DNA of 64,000 nt from Verrucomicrobiota bacterium (GTDB lineage: Bacteria; Verrucomicrobiota; Verrucomicrobiia; Limisphaerales; UBA1319), in NCBI GenBank assembly GCA_022711435.1, contig JAKLFB010000001.1, positions 124,001-188,000 on the forward strand, given 5' to 3'. The position numbers were made by a program, and so were the translations under genes. The notes under the pieces were generated by a model. The model worked only from the letters and a program-made list of their open reading frames with translations. It ran no database searches and was not told the DNA's origin. This document shows, in pieces, positions 24,933-35,500 of this stretch; positions within the stretch are counted from its first letter, which is position 1; the number at the start of each line of letters is the position of its first letter.

Positions 24933-26507
24933 CTATGCTTCGTCTGGAGCCTCGTCCGCCTTCGGCGCGGCAAGCCCGAGAGCCATCTCGCGGAGAGTTC
25001 TCCAGTCGGTTTTGCCGCTGGCCAGGCGCGGGAATGTCTCGAGGCGAACGAACTGGTTCCGCCGCGGAATCCAGAGGTTGGGCAGGCCCATGAGCGGAAG
25101 CCTCTGGACGACCTCTGCGATGCGATCTTCCGGCAGCGTATGGAACACCAGAAGCCGTTCCCCTTTCTTCGGATCGGGCACCCCGCAGACGACAAAGGCG
25201 ATTTCGGTCGCGCCGGCAGCTTCGTGCAGCTTCTCCTCGATCTGGACATGGGGCACCATCTCGCCGCCGATCTTGCTGAACCGGCTCAAGCGGTCGGTGA
25301 TGTGCAGGAAGCCATCTGCATCGAGCGAGGCGATATCTCCGGTGACGTACCAGCCGTTGCGGAGCGCCTCGGCTGTCTTTTCCGGCTGGCCGAGATAGCC
25401 GCGCATGACATTGGGGCCTTGCACCATCAACAGCCCCGGCTCGCCGGGAGGGACCGGGGCGCCGGTCTCGGGATGCACGATGCGCACGCTCATGCCGGGC
25501 AAGGGACGGCCCACGCTGCCCTGCAGCGCCTGGCGCGTGTTGGCGGCAATCACAGGGGAACACTCGGTGCAGCCGTACCCCTCGACGGGCCGGATGCCGA
25601 ACTTCTGCTCGAATGCGGTGGCGAGCCTCTCGGGCAGCTTCTCGGCGCCCACCATCACGAGCCGCAGGCTGGCAAAATCCGCCGGCTCGCACCCGCGCAA
25701 GTAGAGCTGCAAAAAGGTCGGCGTGGCCATGAGATAGGTGGCGCGATAGCGCCGGGCCAGCGATCCAATGGGTTTGGCATCGAGCGGGTTGGGATGGTAG
25801 GCCACCCCCACGCCGAAGAGGGCGGGCGTGATCAGCGTAGCGGTGAAACCGAACGAGTGGAAGAATGGCAGGACGCCGAGGAACCGGTCCTGCGGGCCGA
25901 AGTGATAAGTTTGATCGAGCTGCTCGGCGTTGGAGACGAGGTTGGAATGGGTGAGCATCACCCCTTTCGGATCTCCGGTGCTGCCGCTGGAGAAGATGAC
26001 CGTGGCCAGATCGTCGAGCGAGGCGGGCTGGAGGCGTCCGACGGCCCGTTCCAGGCGCCCTGCTGGCGCCAACCAGGCCAGCGCCATGGCCAGCAGCGTC
26101 TCGCCCAACCGCGGGCGAGCGGCCATCTCCTCCACGAGCAGCGCGCGCGTCGGGATCTTGACCTTGATCCGATCGAGAAACACCCGTGAGGTGAGGACGG
26201 TTTCGAGACGGCACCGGCGGGCGCAGGCGGCCAGCAGCTCTTCCGAGAGCGTGTAGTTGAGATTGACCGGGATTTTGCCCATCAGCATGGCGGCGAAGTT
26301 GGCGAGGGCAGCCGCGACCGAGGGCGGCAGCAAGATGCCCACCATCTCCTGGCCAGCCCAGTGGGAACGAAGCCTGCGCGCCAGGAACACGGTCTTGGCC
26401 AGCGCGGCTCCGAAGCAGAGCCGAGGCACGCGGGCATCGGCCCAGGCCAGGCGCAAAGGGCATCGTCGGGCGCGGCTCACGAAGGCTCGGTGGAGCGGTT
26501 TCATCAT
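24933..26507 (-). CDS. AMP-binding acyl-activating ligase (acyl-ACP/acyl-CoA synthetase, Aas-like)
   Basis: 524 residues. The ANL superfamily motifs are complete: ATVIFSSGSTGDPKGVMLTH (P-loop-like A3), YGCTECSPV (A5), YVTGDIASLDADGFLHITDR (A7/A8) and a C-terminal Lys in ASGKTDWRTL. The overall match is to the AMP-ligase half of Aas, which loads fatty acids onto ACP for lysophospholipid acylation. The preceding gene encodes a PlsC-like acyltransferase, so together they resemble a split Aas (acyltransferase plus ligase) without the LplT transporter. The start (MMKPLHRAF) overlaps the upstream stop as ATGATG. A longer in-frame start would reach back into the acyltransferase gene and is not used. 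Confidence 0.85.
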   Translation of the reverse strand: MMKPLHRAFVSRARRCPLRLAWADARVPRLCFGAALAKTVFLARRLRSHWAGQEMVGILLPPSVAAALANFAAMLMGKIPVNLNYTLSEELLAACARRCRLETVLTSRVFLDRIKVKIPTRALLVEEMAARPRLGETLLAMALAWLAPAGRLERAVGRLQPASLDDLATVIFSSGSTGDPKGVMLTHSNLVSNAEQLDQTYHFGPQDRFLGVLPFFHSFGFTATLITPALFGVGVAYHPNPLDAKPIGSLARRYRATYLMATPTFLQLYLRGCEPADFASLRLVMVGAEKLPERLATAFEQKFGIRPVEGYGCTECSPVIAANTRQALQGSVGRPLPGMSVRIVHPETGAPVPPGEPGLLMVQGPNVMRGYLGQPEKTAEALRNGWYVTGDIASLDADGFLHITDRLSRFSKIGGEMVPHVQIEEKLHEAAGATEIAFVVCGVPDPKKGERLLVFHTLPEDRIAEVVQRLPLMGLPNLWIPRRNQFVRLETFPRLASGKTDWRTLREMALGLAAPKADEAPDEA

Positions 26508-27910
26508 TCCCCTTTCGGTTGGCGGGTGAGGGCATCGGCGGGCACTTGCCAGCGGGCGGCCTCGATCTCGGCGATGAGCGCCTCGCGCATGGCCCGCAAC
26601 CGGCGCGCGGCGATGGGCGCGTGAAAGATCACCCACAGCGAGCGCGCGCCCAGGGCGATCCGGACCAGGCTGCGCAGATAATAGTGCGTCAGGAGGCTGG
26701 CTGCGGGCAGGGAGAGCGCATACCAGAAGCTCGCCGGCAGGCCAAAGAAGGCGTGGAACAAAATGACAAAGGCGCCGTAGATGACGCCGAAGCTGATCAG
26801 GCCAGCCAGGATCGCGATCGTGGAGATGCGGGTCTTGTTCGCGGATGGCTGGGCGAACCGCCGGATGGCCCGCCGCACGACCAGGAGCGGCAGCAGGCGG
26901 TGCAGCCAGCCAAACAGCGCGACAGGGAACAGCGCCACGCCCAGCAGCGTCCATCCAAGGCCGTGCCAGACCCGCCATGCTGCAGCCGGCAAGCGCGCCA
27001 GCTCCGCGTCCGACAGGTTCAGGCGTTTGAGCCAGCCCTCGTAGCGGTCCAGCCTTTGCGCAAACCTGGCAGCGCGCTCAGGATGTTGCTCGCAGGTGAA
27101 CTCGACGGCGCGGGCGATCGCCTGCGTCAGCATCAGCTCGCCGGCTCGAGGCGGAACCGGCTCATGGATGACGCGGTTTCCGACCAGGAGGCGGTCGAGG
27201 TACAGGCGTCGGACTGCATCCACGATGCGGGCGCGTTCCAGCGTGGGCAAATGGAGCATCAGCTCCTCGATGCGGTGTTGGATTGCCTGGCTGAGCGCAT
27301 GGATGCACGCGTGCTTCTTCTCGGGGTAGTCCGCCAGAAAATCCGCCGCGAGAATCGGCTCGCCAAAATGGACCAGCACCTCGCTGCGGAAACGCTCCTT
27401 GGCCGAGAACGTCAATCCGGCCGGCGCGATGCGCAGGCCGAGCTTGCCGGTGTGCCGGTGCTCGAGCTCGAGCGCCATCCGGGCCGCCCCGCTCTTGACG
27501 GTCTTGAGCTGGGGATCGTCGTGCGTGATGCCTTCCGGGAAAAGGCCGACCGCCTCGCCCTTCTCGAGCGCGCCAAAGCAGGCGTCGAAGGTGTCCCGAA
27601 CGGTGCGCATGGCGCGCGGGTCGTCTCTCACGCGATTGACCGGGATCACGCCGCAGCGCGTCAGAAGCCATCGGATGGGCGCCAGGCGAAACAGCTGGAC
27701 CGTCGCCACGAAGTTCACCTTCTGCGGCACGGACACGGCGATGATGAACGCATCGGTGATCGAGTTCGGATGATTGGAGACGAACAGGACCGGCCCTGTG
27801 GGCGGGACGCGTTCCCGGTGAAAGCGCTCGATGCGGGCAAAATAGAATCCCAGCGCCGCCCGCAGCAGCCAGCGGCCCAGCCGATACAATACGGGAATCG
27901 ACGCTCTCAC
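26504..27910 (-). CDS. PlsC/SCT1-like 1-acylglycerol-3-phosphate acyltransferase with C-terminal membrane helices
   Basis: 468 residues from a GTG that overlaps the upstream stop (GTGA). Residues about 25-220 carry the acyltransferase motifs: FVSNHPNSITDAF (the H-X5-D spacing of SCT1-like enzymes) and GLFPEGITHDDPQLK (FPEG block), with RVRDDPRAM between. Residues about 300-440 hold three hydrophobic segments, among them GWTLLGVALFPVALFGWL and IAILAGLISFGVIYGAFVIL. It probably transfers an acyl chain to a lysophospholipid or glycerol-phosphate at the inner membrane. The ligase encoded next would supply the activated acyl group; this coupling is inferred from gene order. Confidence 0.8.
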   Translation of the reverse strand: MRASIPVLYRLGRWLLRAALGFYFARIERFHRERVPPTGPVLFVSNHPNSITDAFIIAVSVPQKVNFVATVQLFRLAPIRWLLTRCGVIPVNRVRDDPRAMRTVRDTFDACFGALEKGEAVGLFPEGITHDDPQLKTVKSGAARMALELEHRHTGKLGLRIAPAGLTFSAKERFRSEVLVHFGEPILAADFLADYPEKKHACIHALSQAIQHRIEELMLHLPTLERARIVDAVRRLYLDRLLVGNRVIHEPVPPRAGELMLTQAIARAVEFTCEQHPERAARFAQRLDRYEGWLKRLNLSDAELARLPAAAWRVWHGLGWTLLGVALFPVALFGWLHRLLPLLVVRRAIRRFAQPSANKTRISTIAILAGLISFGVIYGAFVILFHAFFGLPASFWYALSLPAASLLTHYYLRSLVRIALGARSLWVIFHAPIAARRLRAMREALIAEIEAARWQVPADALTRQPKGE

Positions 27911-29370
27911 GGGATCAAGGCAGGCCGCGCCCCATTGAAGACACCCGAGCTCCGCCGGCCCTCCTCTTCGAGCACGGGATCGACGATCCCCGATTGAGAC
28001 GCAGTGTCACACGTCTCGCCGTTCGCGGCCATGATCCGCTCGACCTGATCGAGCAACCTGCGCGCCTGGCAGGCGGTCCGGTGGCGCGCCGAGAGCAATG
28101 CGGCCGCGAACTTCATCGCGCGCCCCTGGCGCCCCACGCGCAGCACGCGGACCACGGAGTCGCTGGTCATTCGGTCCAGCTCGGACGCGAGCTTCAGCGC
28201 CCAGTATTGAAGCTGCGTCGGGCTCAAGCGGCTGTGCTGGAAATGGACCCGCAGGTAGCCGGGCAAGATCGGATTCGTCGGCACGGATTCCTTCGCCAGC
28301 CACCAGGCGTCGGCCAGCTGGCCGCGCGAGAGCATTGGATCGTAGAGCGGCGCGCCGGGATAGATCCGCAGGATGCGGACATCATACAGCGAGCATGACA
28401 TTCGCTCGAGGGCGCGCTGGGCGCGCGCGAGCCGCTGCGGCGCGTCGTGAGGAAGACCGAGCATGATCAGGGCGCACACCTGGATACCGAGCCGATTGGC
28501 GCGGCGGACGGCGTCTGCGATCGGCAGCCCCGCGTTGTGGCGCTTGTTCACGGCAATGCAGTTGTCGTCATCGACCGATTCGATCCCGACGGCGGCGCCG
28601 AGGCAGCCGGAGGCGGCCATCTCCTCGACGAGCGAGCGATCGCAGAACTGGTCGGCGGTGAGCATGGTGACGAAGCGCCGCTGCTTGCGCCGCAGCAGGT
28701 CGAGCAGTCCGGCGGCGTAGCGGCGGTCCGCCAGGAGGTTGTCGTCCGTGAACTGAAGATAGGCTCCCGGGTAGAGCGCGTGCAGCTGGTCAATCTCCTG
28801 CTCGAGGACGTCCAGCGGCTTGGCGCGGCACGGTCCCATATAGCTCGAGCTGACGCAGAACGAGCATCGGCGATTGCAGCCTCGAGTCGCAAAGAGCGAC
28901 GCGGGCGTCCGGTAAGACCGATCCCCAAAGAAACGATAATCGACCGGTCTCATCCTTGAAGGCGGCGTGGGGGAGCCGTCGTATCGCTGCTGAAGCCTGT
29001 CCGCCAGAAGGTCCTCACAAACGGCGGGCCAGAGCAGCTCGGCCTCGCCCGTCACGATGGCGTCGGCATGGCGCATCGCCTCCTCCGGACGGATGGTGAC
29101 GTGGATGCCGCCCAGGATGACCCGCTTTCCAGCCGCGCGCAGTGTGTCTGCATAACCGTACACCTTGCCCGCATACTGAGTGGCCAGGGTGAACGCAAAG
29201 ACGTCGCCGTCGAATCGGACCGGATCCGTTTGCTCGTCCAGCAGGGCCGTCTCGATCGTTCGCGGCGTGACGCCATTCAGGACGGCGAGCGGCACCGGCG
29301 GCTGGGAGATGATGGCCGTCGAATCGAACCGATGCAGCTCCTGCATGACGTTGACAAACACCAGCTTCAT
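27907..29370 (-). CDS. B12-binding-domain radical SAM protein
   Basis: 487 residues. The N-terminal B12-binding-like domain (MKLVFVNVMQELHRFDSTAI, then GGIHVTIRPEEAMRHADAIV) precedes a radical SAM barrel with the cluster motif ATRGCNRRCSFCVSSSY (C-X3-C-X2-C), then YLQFTDDNLLADRRYAAGLL and AVGIESVDDDNCIAVNKRH. This class includes BchE/HpnP/HpnR-like enzymes that modify lipids, cofactors or secondary metabolites by radical chemistry. The substrate is not identifiable, but the acyltransferase and ligase downstream suggest a lipid. Both ends overlap neighbouring genes by 4 bp (ATGA and GTGA). Confidence 0.85.
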   Translation of the reverse strand: MKLVFVNVMQELHRFDSTAIISQPPVPLAVLNGVTPRTIETALLDEQTDPVRFDGDVFAFTLATQYAGKVYGYADTLRAAGKRVILGGIHVTIRPEEAMRHADAIVTGEAELLWPAVCEDLLADRLQQRYDGSPTPPSRMRPVDYRFFGDRSYRTPASLFATRGCNRRCSFCVSSSYMGPCRAKPLDVLEQEIDQLHALYPGAYLQFTDDNLLADRRYAAGLLDLLRRKQRRFVTMLTADQFCDRSLVEEMAASGCLGAAVGIESVDDDNCIAVNKRHNAGLPIADAVRRANRLGIQVCALIMLGLPHDAPQRLARAQRALERMSCSLYDVRILRIYPGAPLYDPMLSRGQLADAWWLAKESVPTNPILPGYLRVHFQHSRLSPTQLQYWALKLASELDRMTSDSVVRVLRVGRQGRAMKFAAALLSARHRTACQARRLLDQVERIMAANGETCDTASQSGIVDPVLEEEGRRSSGVFNGARPALIP

Positions 29371-32300
29371 TGGGACGTCTTCTTTCCTCGATCTGATTGG
29401 GAGCCAGGCATTGCACCGAGAATGCTGCGAATCGTGGAGGCTGCGTCCTCCGGTTTTGGATTCGATTGCTGGCGGAGCTCCTGGAGGCGCTGCTGGGCGA
29501 TCGAAAGCTGGCCGGCTGTCAATTTCTTTTCCAGGCGCCGGGCGTCGATGGCCGCGAGCTTCTGGCCTTGTTCCGCCGCCAAGGTGAACCAGACCCACGC
29601 CTCGGCGTAATCCGGTTCGAGGACGATGCCGTCGCTGAAAAGCTCGCCCAGCCTCGATTGCGCCTGGACCGATCCGCTGCGGGCGGACGCGCGCAGCCAG
29701 CGGATGGCCTCGTCGTGGTCTGCGGGCGAGGCGCTTTCCCGAGTCAGCAAGCCCACCGCCAGGGCGAACATGGCGGTCGTGCATCCGGCCTCGGCCTCGC
29801 GTCGGAACCATCGAGCCGCTTCATCCAGGTTCTTGGGGACTCCCGCGCCGTCCCGGTAGAGCCTGGCCAGCGTGCAACCGGCATGCGGGAAGTGTTGCTC
29901 GGCGGCCTGGCGGAGCCAGTGGGCTCCGGCGGCCGGATCTCGAGGAACGCCCATGCCCTCCAGGCAGAGCTGAGCCAGGAGCATTTGCGCCCTGGCATTG
30001 CGTTCGCCGGCCGCCTTCTGAAGCCAGCCGGCCGCCTCGGCGGCCTGCGCCCCCCTCTGTCTCGGCGGCGACATCTGCAGCGCGCTCAAGCTGCGTTCGG
30101 CAAAGGCGGTCAAGAGCCGCGGATGAAGGTTGTTCGTCCAATGGCGTTCGACCACCGGGCGCAACGCCTCGTCGGGGGGCTGGTTGGAGGTCGCGGTCAA
30201 GGCTGTGAAGCTGTCCAGGATCAGAGGCAGGTTGTTCGTGCCGAGCAGCCTGGCCAGAGAACGCGCATCTCGGTTCTCGAGAAGGGAGGCCTGCCGCAAC
30301 GCGCCACGCAGGAACCGGGGTCCGGCTGTCTGGCCCCGCAACAGAACGCGCAAATCATTCTGGAATGAAGCGATGGTCGCGCGGGCGCCTCCCGCTCGGG
30401 CAATGTGCGCTGCCAGGGCCGGATCGAACCGGCCGACAGCCTGCGCGGCGACGAGGCAGCCCACGGGGCCGATGTCGTTGGCCTGCGCCAGTTGCGGGAG
30501 ATCGTTCGTTATCGAGCCGGATTGGCCGCTGGCCAGGAACACCGCGGCGCGCGTTGTTGCCCACGGCCAGGAACCGCGCGGCCAGAGGCTGTCGTTGCCG
30601 CGCAGGATGAAGCCTCCGGCCAATCGCGCCCAGTCGCCAGCCGTCTGCGTGTCAGGCAGCGGTCCATCGAGAAGGAGCGGAAACGGCTCCCCATCGTCCT
30701 CCGGGGGCGCGGCGTTCGAGCTGCGGTCGAATGGTGCAAGCAGGTCGTCCCACGGCATCTCGGCGAGCGCGGACACCAACCCGAGCGCTTCCTCCAGAGT
30801 CAGCCCGCCGCGGAACTGCGAATCCAGCCGATCCAGAACGCCCGGAAACGCCCGCAGGAACTCGCGCCCGAGAAACGCCAGCGAGCTGCTCCACGGATGG
30901 GCCGGATCCAGCGCGTTGGTCAACGCGGAGCTGCTCGCATCCACCTCGCGGACCATGCGGGCAAAGGCCCCTTCCTCGCTCCGAACCGCCAGCGACCATC
31001 GATCCAATTCGGATGGCTGCGTCGCGGAGAATCGAATCAGCCGCCCCGTGGCTGCGTCCGCCATCAGATCCATTTCTCCTTCGGTCCCGGAGCGGCCGCG
31101 GATGGACAAGACGCCTTGCTCGACGCGGCAGACGGCCTGTTTCAGATGGGCCAAGTGAACGAAGGCGACGGGGGCCAGTTCCAGCCGCAAGCCAAAGGGT
31201 GCGCCCGCGGATCCGCTCCGGGATGCCGTCTGCCAGCCGCCGCCCAGCGAAAAATTGAAACCTCCGTCATCATCTGCCGGCTGGCTCGGAAGGCTGTTCA
31301 ACAGCACAAACGCAGTCAGCTGGCCCCTCCAGTGGTTGCCCGCCCACTTGCTCCGCTGCGATTCGGAGCAAAGGAACACCAGCCGGGGTGACGCCACCAA
31401 ACCGCGATCGAGGCGTGACGGATGCGCTGCCTGCCTCTGCCGGTGCACGGCGGCCAAGCCCTCCGAGCCCAGGACAAGCTCGACGCTGTCGCGGCGATCG
31501 CCTCGCATGCCATCCAGCTCGACAACCCAGTCCTCCGCGCGGGTCTGCCATTGCATGATCCAATCGCGCAGCTTCAGGCACGCCTGTTCTTCGGCAGTCA
31601 ATGGCTGGTGGAGGGGCGGTGCATTGGCATACTCGACCACCTCGACATCGAGCCTGAATCGCCCAGGCTCGGAAAGCGGCGAAAGCCTCGCTCGCTGCGC
31701 GCGGAACCGGCCCGAGTCGTACAGCTGCCGGACGGCGTCGTTGGTCACGCTTCCGGCCAGGGCCATGCCGGGGTGCAGCTCGAGAAAGGCCAGCAGGTCG
31801 TCGCGCGAGCTGGCTTGCAGGCCGGCCACCTCGATCTGGTCCAACACGCCAGCCACCCCGGGATTCTCCACCTCGATCCTCAGGTCCGCCCGCCGGCGGG
31901 TTTCGTCCAGGTCGAGCTCGACTCGGACTTTCGCCTGGTGACGATTCAGCTCCGTCAGCGCCGTCACAACGCTCCGCTGCAGGGCGGCCAAGCTTGCGGG
32001 GTTGGCCGGCACAGGGTCTCCCTCCCTCCAGGGCCAATCGAATCCGGGGCCGCCAATCCGCGGGGGAGATTCGAGGATTGCGGCTGCGGCGCGCAACCGG
32101 TCTTTCAACGGCTCTGCGAGCGCAGGTTCGAGACCGGAAACCCGGATGTCCCCGCACAGGAACCGGGGCCCTTCGTCGATGCGCACCCGGATTCGCTTCT
32201 CCTGGCGGTCGGCCTGCGCGGTCACGGTCGCTTTCGCGAAGCCGCGGTTCTGATAGCCGCGCGACATGGTTTGCTCGATCCAGGCGAGGTGGTCGGCCAG

Positions 32301-32516
32301 CGGTGCGGACGGGTGCGATCGTGCATGGAACTCGAGGCTCATCGCCAGCGTGCGCAGGATGCCCTCCCTCGAGAACGCCTGGGCGCCATCGAAAAGCAGG
32401 CGGTCCTCGCCTCCGAGGCTGCCGACACGCTCCGCTCCAGACGAGGCTTCGGCGGCCGCCGCGTTCGTCATCGCGATCTCCAGCGCCAGCAGCCAAATCC
32501 AGCAGTGCTTTTTCAT
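29367..32516 (-). CDS. Outer-membrane-associated protein: N-terminal POTRA-like domains, C-terminal Sel1 repeats
   Basis: 1049 residues with a signal peptide (MKKHCWIWLLALEIAMTNAA). Residues about 45-290 contain two or three POTRA-like units: FAKATVTAQADRQEKRIRVR then GDIRVSGLEP, and VLDQIEVAGLQASSRDDLLA then AVRQLYDSGRFRAQRARLSP, the pattern seen in BamA/TamA. The expected C-terminal beta-barrel is not evident; instead there is a long unassigned middle region and four Sel1-like repeats near residues 840-1010 (AEAAGWLQKAAGERNARAQM, CLEGMGVPRDPAAGAHWL, YRDGAGVPKNLDEAARWF). POTRA and Sel1 both bind proteins, so a scaffold role in envelope assembly is inferred. Only 4 bp separate it from the kinase stop. 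Confidence 0.7.
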   Translation of the reverse strand: MKKHCWIWLLALEIAMTNAAAAEASSGAERVGSLGGEDRLLFDGAQAFSREGILRTLAMSLEFHARSHPSAPLADHLAWIEQTMSRGYQNRGFAKATVTAQADRQEKRIRVRIDEGPRFLCGDIRVSGLEPALAEPLKDRLRAAAAILESPPRIGGPGFDWPWREGDPVPANPASLAALQRSVVTALTELNRHQAKVRVELDLDETRRRADLRIEVENPGVAGVLDQIEVAGLQASSRDDLLAFLELHPGMALAGSVTNDAVRQLYDSGRFRAQRARLSPLSEPGRFRLDVEVVEYANAPPLHQPLTAEEQACLKLRDWIMQWQTRAEDWVVELDGMRGDRRDSVELVLGSEGLAAVHRQRQAAHPSRLDRGLVASPRLVFLCSESQRSKWAGNHWRGQLTAFVLLNSLPSQPADDDGGFNFSLGGGWQTASRSGSAGAPFGLRLELAPVAFVHLAHLKQAVCRVEQGVLSIRGRSGTEGEMDLMADAATGRLIRFSATQPSELDRWSLAVRSEEGAFARMVREVDASSSALTNALDPAHPWSSSLAFLGREFLRAFPGVLDRLDSQFRGGLTLEEALGLVSALAEMPWDDLLAPFDRSSNAAPPEDDGEPFPLLLDGPLPDTQTAGDWARLAGGFILRGNDSLWPRGSWPWATTRAAVFLASGQSGSITNDLPQLAQANDIGPVGCLVAAQAVGRFDPALAAHIARAGGARATIASFQNDLRVLLRGQTAGPRFLRGALRQASLLENRDARSLARLLGTNNLPLILDSFTALTATSNQPPDEALRPVVERHWTNNLHPRLLTAFAERSLSALQMSPPRQRGAQAAEAAGWLQKAAGERNARAQMLLAQLCLEGMGVPRDPAAGAHWLRQAAEQHFPHAGCTLARLYRDGAGVPKNLDEAARWFRREAEAGCTTAMFALAVGLLTRESASPADHDEAIRWLRASARSGSVQAQSRLGELFSDGIVLEPDYAEAWVWFTLAAEQGQKLAAIDARRLEKKLTAGQLSIAQQRLQELRQQSNPKPEDAASTIRSILGAMPGSQSDRGKKTSQ

Positions 32517-32520
32517 GAGA

Positions 32521-35500
32521 TCAAGGATTCTGCCTGAGAGCTTCCAGCGCGGCCTGGGCGCTGGCGTGAGACAGCCGCTGGCGGACTTGCGGGCCATCCC
32601 AGGATGTGTTCACCAGGCGGCTCAAGTGAAATTCGGCAGCCGACCATCGGCGCGCCTGCTCGCTCTGCGCGGCATGGTGCAGATGCCAGAGAGCCACCTG
32701 GTTGGTTTCGACGCCGAAAGCCTCGGGCGCAGCTGCGCGCGCTGTGTCCCAGAGGCGGCTGAGCCGGGCGGGCTCGATGGGCGTCAGGCTGCCCGAGGCA
32801 TCGAGCTCTCGCGCCGCCAGCAGCTGGACATGCCGGGTGATTTCCTCCAGCGGGCGCCGGTCCCGGTCCAGCGGCCAGATCTGCAAACCGGCGCCGCTCA
32901 GACACAGAATCCCGCGCCCGCCGGGAAGGATCCATTCTTCACTCCAGGAAAATGCTTCGCCCAGCCCCGCGCCCAGGACCGGTGTCACGGGCTCGCCTGA
33001 GGCGGTTTCCCACAGACGCCATCCGTTCGGGGCCGAAGCCAGCAGCCATCGGCCTTCCCGGTCAATGTCCTGCAGCCGATATTCGCTGGCCCAGGGCTGC
33101 GGCGCCACAATTGCCGCGCCTTGCGCCACGTCCCACACCGTCAGATTGCCGGAGCTGCTCCCCAGCAAGAACAAACGCGCCGAGTCAGGACTGAATCGCA
33201 GCCGGCCGGCTGGCTCGCGCAGCTCCAGGAGTTGATCCGCAGCAATGCCGGTGCGGGTTTCGAGGATCTGCACGCGCGCGACCAGGCCGCTGAGGTTCTC
33301 TGAAATCAATTCCGCTGCCGCCGTGGCGCTGATGGCCAGCCAGCGCCCATCGGGGCTGAAGTCAAGCCGGGGTTGCGTGCCGAGGACCTCCCTCGCCGGG
33401 GCAGCGGCATTGCCCGAATCCGCCCGCCAAACCTGCACCTGCCAGTTGCTCTTCAGGCTAAAAGACCGCGGGGACAGGCCAGCGGAAGTCGCGATCCATT
33501 GGCCGTCCGGACTGAACACCAGCTCGCGAACCGACTCGATCCCTTTCAACGGCAAGGGCTCCGGCTTGCCCGACGCTGCATCCCACATCCGGGCACCGTC
33601 CTGGCCCGACGTCACCAGCCATCGGCCATCCGGATTGAAAGCGACGCTGTTTACCGGGCCGCTGCAGGCCAGCGCCGGTGTGATTGGCTTTCCGGTGGCC
33701 GCCTCGTAAACCCGGGCCCAGCCGATCTCCCATCCACCGCCGATGGCAATCCGTTTGCCGTCCTGGCTGAAGGCAGCCGTCGCCGAGGATTGGCCGTGGT
33801 GGATGGCCGGCGACACCGGCTGGCTCGAGGCCGTGTCCCAGACGCGTGCGATCCCGCCCCGTTCCAGCGCGATCAGACGGCTTCCGTCCCGGTTGAAAAA
33901 TGCGGCGGGATGATTCTCGAAGTGCGCAGCATCCCCCGGGGCTTTCGCCGGCGCGCTCCAGTCGGCGAGCGGCGGAAGCGGCGGAACGCTCGCCGCCAGG
34001 TTCCACACCCTGGCGCATCCATCGAGGCCGGCGGTCAGCAGCAAGGCGCCGTCCGGATTGAAACATGCGCTGACCACGGCGCTTCCGTGCGGCAAAGCGG
34101 GGCCGGCTGCCTGGCCGCTGTCCACATCCCATACCCGCGTCTCGCCGCTCCCGCTCGAGGTGGCCCGCGCCACGGCGACGCGCCGGCCGTCGGGGCCGAA
34201 CACCGCCGATGCAGCGCCGGGGATCGGCCTGGCGAGATGGCCTGCCGCTTCACCGGACGGCACGCTCCAGAACACCACGGCGCCGTCTCGGGAGAGCGCC
34301 ATCAGCCGGCGACCTTCCGGGCTGAACGACACCTGCAGTGTTTCCGCACCCGATCCTGTTTCCCGATCGCTGGCAGCGCGCAGGCTCCGCAAGAGGGCGC
34401 CGCTGGCGAGGTCCCAGATCAGCACCGAGCCGCTGGCCGACGCCGTCGCCAAGCGCCTTTCGTCCGGGCTGAACGCCATGTCGCTGAGCCGCCCCACATC
34501 CGCCGGCAGCCGCACTCGCTTGTCGGGTTGCAGGCGATCGTCCAGGAAGCAGATCTCGCCATCGGAATAGGCAGCGGCGATCCAGCGACCTGCCGGACTG
34601 CAGGTGATTTGGATCAGGCTGGTGTCCCGCCAGTAGTTGGTCTGAGATCCGCGGCCGGAGATCGGGTCCCAGGCCTGGATTTCGCTTTCGGCTCGTTGCA
34701 CTTTGAGTTTGAACTGGCCATCGTCCGACCACGAGAACACGTCGCGACCGCTTGCCGTGATCACCTGGTGGTTGTTGCGGCGAAAGAGCGCGCGCTCAAG
34801 GGGCAACCGGTGCACCAACGGAGGCGAGACTGCCCTGCCCGAGGCTCCGTCCCAAACGCGGGCGGTTCGGTCCTCGCATGCTGTCACGACATAACGCCCG
34901 TCGGAGCTGAACTCGGCGCCCAGGACGGCGCCGGCGTGCGGCATGGAGGCTCCCAGCGGCCGGTCGCCGGCCAAGTCCCAGATCCGCACCGCGCCGTCGC
35001 GGCCGGCCGTCAAGACCCGCTGGCCGTCTGGACTGAAGCTCGACTGGCTGATGGGCCCGCCATGGAACCACATCCGGACCAGCCGAGGCGCATAGGCAAG
35101 ATTCATCCCGAGCCTGATGCGGTTGATTTCGGCGATGGAGGCGTTGGCGCCGGCTCGGCTCAAGGCATCGCAGAACCAGAGGGAGGCGCCCAGCCAATCG
35201 CCGCGATCCATGAGATCGAGGCCTTGGGCGGTGTGGAGCTTGACCAGTCGCTGGAGGCTTTCCTGGGAGCTGGCTTCGGCCATCGCGCGTTGAGCCGCCT
35301 CGGCCTGCTGGGCCTGACAGGCCTTGTCGCGCTCGGCATCGGCCATTTGCCGCGCCTTCCGGGCGGCAAGCGCCGATTGCAGGCTGATGGCGGTCGCGGC
35401 GACAAGGGCAGCGGCGATTGCCAGCGACATCCCCGCGGCGAGGCGATTCCGACGCACGAATTTTCCCAGGCGATAAGCGATCGAAGGCGCCGCGGCCGAG